Assembly (NCBI GenBank): GCA_022567775.1
Contig: JADFGH010000091.1
Location: 1 to 8,203 of the forward strand
Length of the DNA: 8,203 nt
Direction of reading: 5' to 3'
From: Pseudomonadota bacterium
GTDB lineage: Bacteria > Pseudomonadota > Gammaproteobacteria > Steroidobacterales > Woeseiaceae
The position numbers were made by a program, and so were the translations under genes. Each line of letters opens with the position of its first letter. The stretch's first letter is position 1. The notes below the pieces were generated by a model. That model had not been told where the DNA came from and made no database searches. It was given only the letters and a program-made list of their open reading frames with translations. Of this stretch, positions 7,045-8,203 are shown in pieces.

Positions 7045-8133
7045 ATGAAAAACTTTTTCAGCGAACTCAAGCGCCGACGAGTTATCCGGGTATCGGTCGT
7101 CTACGTCGTCGTCGGCTGGGCGTTGATCGAGGCTGCGGCAACACTTTTTCCGATGTTCGAGGCGCCGGCATGGATGCCACAGGTGTTCACGATCGTCATC
7201 GTGCTGGGTTTTCCTGTTGCTGTCGTACTTGCGTGGGCGGTGCAGTTGACGCCCGACGGGTTCACCATTGAAGGAAAGCAATCAGCTGAACAGGGAAAAA
7301 TTCGTTTTGTCTCCTCACGGGATGGCGTGCGAATAGCGTATGCGTTGTCAGGCAGTGGTCCACCGATAGTCAAAGTCGCGCACTGGCTCACCAATCTTGA
7401 GCTTGACTGGCAAAACATCATCTGGCGGCATTGGCTGAGCGGTTTGTCCGATGGCATGCAACTGCTTCGTTACGACGAACGTGGTTGCGGGCTTTCTGAC
7501 AGAGACGTTGAAGATTTCAGTCTTGATTCAATGGTTAATGACCTGGAATGCGTCATTGATGCTGCTGGCTTCGAGCGTTTTGCACTTCTGGGTTCCTCGC
7601 AGGGCGCGGCGGTATCGATTTCCTACGCAGTGAGGCACGCCGAAAAGGTCGGTGCACTGATCCTGTACGGCGCTTATGCAGAAGGCTGGGCGCAGAACGC
7701 GACTGACGAAGACCTTGAACGGGGGCAAGCGATGGTTGACCTCGTTCGTCTGGGCTGGGGCCAGGACAATCCGGCTTTTGTGCAGATGTTCGGATCGCTG
7801 TTCATCCCCGACGCCAATGAGGAGCAAAGATTGGCATTCGAAGTATTGATGCGCGAGAGCGCGACGCCTGAAATTGCCGCGCGCTTGCTAAGCGCTTTTG
7901 GTGATTTCAATGTCTCTGAATTGTTGGCGCAATTGTCAGTGCCGGTCCTGGTGTTGCATGCACGAGATGATGCGCGAATCCCCTATGCATCCGGCCGAGA
8001 GCTGGCATCCGTGATCCCTGGCGCGGAATTCAAAACCCTTGAAGGCAGGAATCACATTCTCCTGGAGCACGAGCCTGCATTCGAACAGTTCAAGTTAGCA
8101 ATCAGGGAATTTCTTGAGCGCCATCCGGCATAG
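7045..8133 (+). CDS. Membrane-anchored alpha/beta hydrolase
   Basis: The 362-residue protein has two parts. Residues 1-75 hold a basic N-terminus (ELKRRR) and two transmembrane helices (about 13-35 and 46-68) joined by a short acidic loop. This module, ending WAVQLTPDGF, is familiar as the N-terminal anchor of bacterial adenylate-cyclase-like and TPR/TolB-like proteins. By the positive-inside rule both ends face the cytoplasm. Residues from about 87 to the end are an alpha/beta hydrolase with the nucleophile elbow GSSQG (Ser185), acid Asp309 in ARDDARIP and His337 in GRNHILLEHEP. The stretch RYDERGCGLSD is also typical of the fold. The triad is complete, so it is likely an active esterase, lipase or similar enzyme; the substrate is unknown. 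The start at 7045 is supported by the anchor module beginning there. No clear ribosome binding site is seen, and the gene lies 6 bases after the MBL stop, so it is probably the last gene of the operon. Confidence 0.9.
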   Translation: MKNFFSELKRRRVIRVSVVYVVVGWALIEAAATLFPMFEAPAWMPQVFTIVIVLGFPVAVVLAWAVQLTPDGFTIEGKQSAEQGKIRFVSSRDGVRIAYALSGSGPPIVKVAHWLTNLELDWQNIIWRHWLSGLSDGMQLLRYDERGCGLSDRDVEDFSLDSMVNDLECVIDAAGFERFALLGSSQGAAVSISYAVRHAEKVGALILYGAYAEGWAQNATDEDLERGQAMVDLVRLGWGQDNPAFVQMFGSLFIPDANEEQRLAFEVLMRESATPEIAARLLSAFGDFNVSELLAQLSVPVLVLHARDDARIPYASGRELASVIPGAEFKTLEGRNHILLEHEPAFEQFKLAIREFLERHPA

Positions 8134-8177
8134 CTGTTTGACCGAATATCCTGCGTAGTTAATTGCGCGCTACGGCG

Positions 8178-8187
8178 TTGCCGGCAA
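8178..8187. repeat. Short palindrome in the region after the operon
   Basis: TTGCCGGCAA is a perfect 10-base palindrome in the 70-base tail that follows the hydrolase stop. A looser pair, CGTAG...CTACG, lies just upstream. Neither is followed by a T run inside the window, so no terminator is called. A regulator-binding role for a gene to the right is possible but unsupported. Nothing else was seen in 8134-8203. Confidence 0.2.
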
Positions 8188-8203
8188 TATAAACACTTTG
8201 TAT

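Overview
The window looks like chromosome from a gammaproteobacterium of moderate GC content. The main evidence is the glmU-glmS gene order and a UspE-type tandem universal stress protein. The long exported M14 peptidase and a membrane-anchor module of a kind common in marine and soil Gammaproteobacteria fit this. Genus-level placement is not possible from the sequence alone. No rRNA, tRNA, CRISPR array, transposase or phage gene was seen.

Left part, minus strand (1-1690): amino-sugar and cell-wall precursor genes. A glmU-derived gene (926-1690) is followed by the first 251 codons of glmS (1-755), which runs off the left edge. The glmU gene encodes only the C-terminal acetyltransferase half. 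The uridylyltransferase half is missing and an in-frame stop lies close upstream, yet every acetyltransferase active-site residue checked is intact. The 170-bp glmU-glmS gap has a strong glmS ribosome binding site, a small hairpin and a possible 30-codon ORF that ends on the glmS start.

Middle, plus strand (1788-3373): a divergent, unrecognised small lipoprotein (1788-2303), then a UspE-like universal stress protein (2469-3308) with its own rho-independent terminator (3331-3373).

Right part, plus strand (3376-8133): a sigma70-like promoter at 3376-3404 precedes three tightly packed genes that probably form one operon. They encode a secreted 884-residue M14 metallopeptidase with a degenerate amidotransferase-like C-terminal domain, an exported UlaG-like metallo-beta-lactamase-fold hydrolase, and a two-helix membrane-anchored alpha/beta hydrolase. 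Gene spacings are 2 and 6 bases. A joint degradative or detoxifying pathway for an unknown substrate is an inference from this packing. The peptidase and MBL enzyme are predicted periplasmic; the alpha/beta hydrolase is predicted to face the cytoplasm from the inner membrane.

The points most worth a second look are the half-length glmU, the membrane-anchor/hydrolase fusion, and the three-hydrolase operon.
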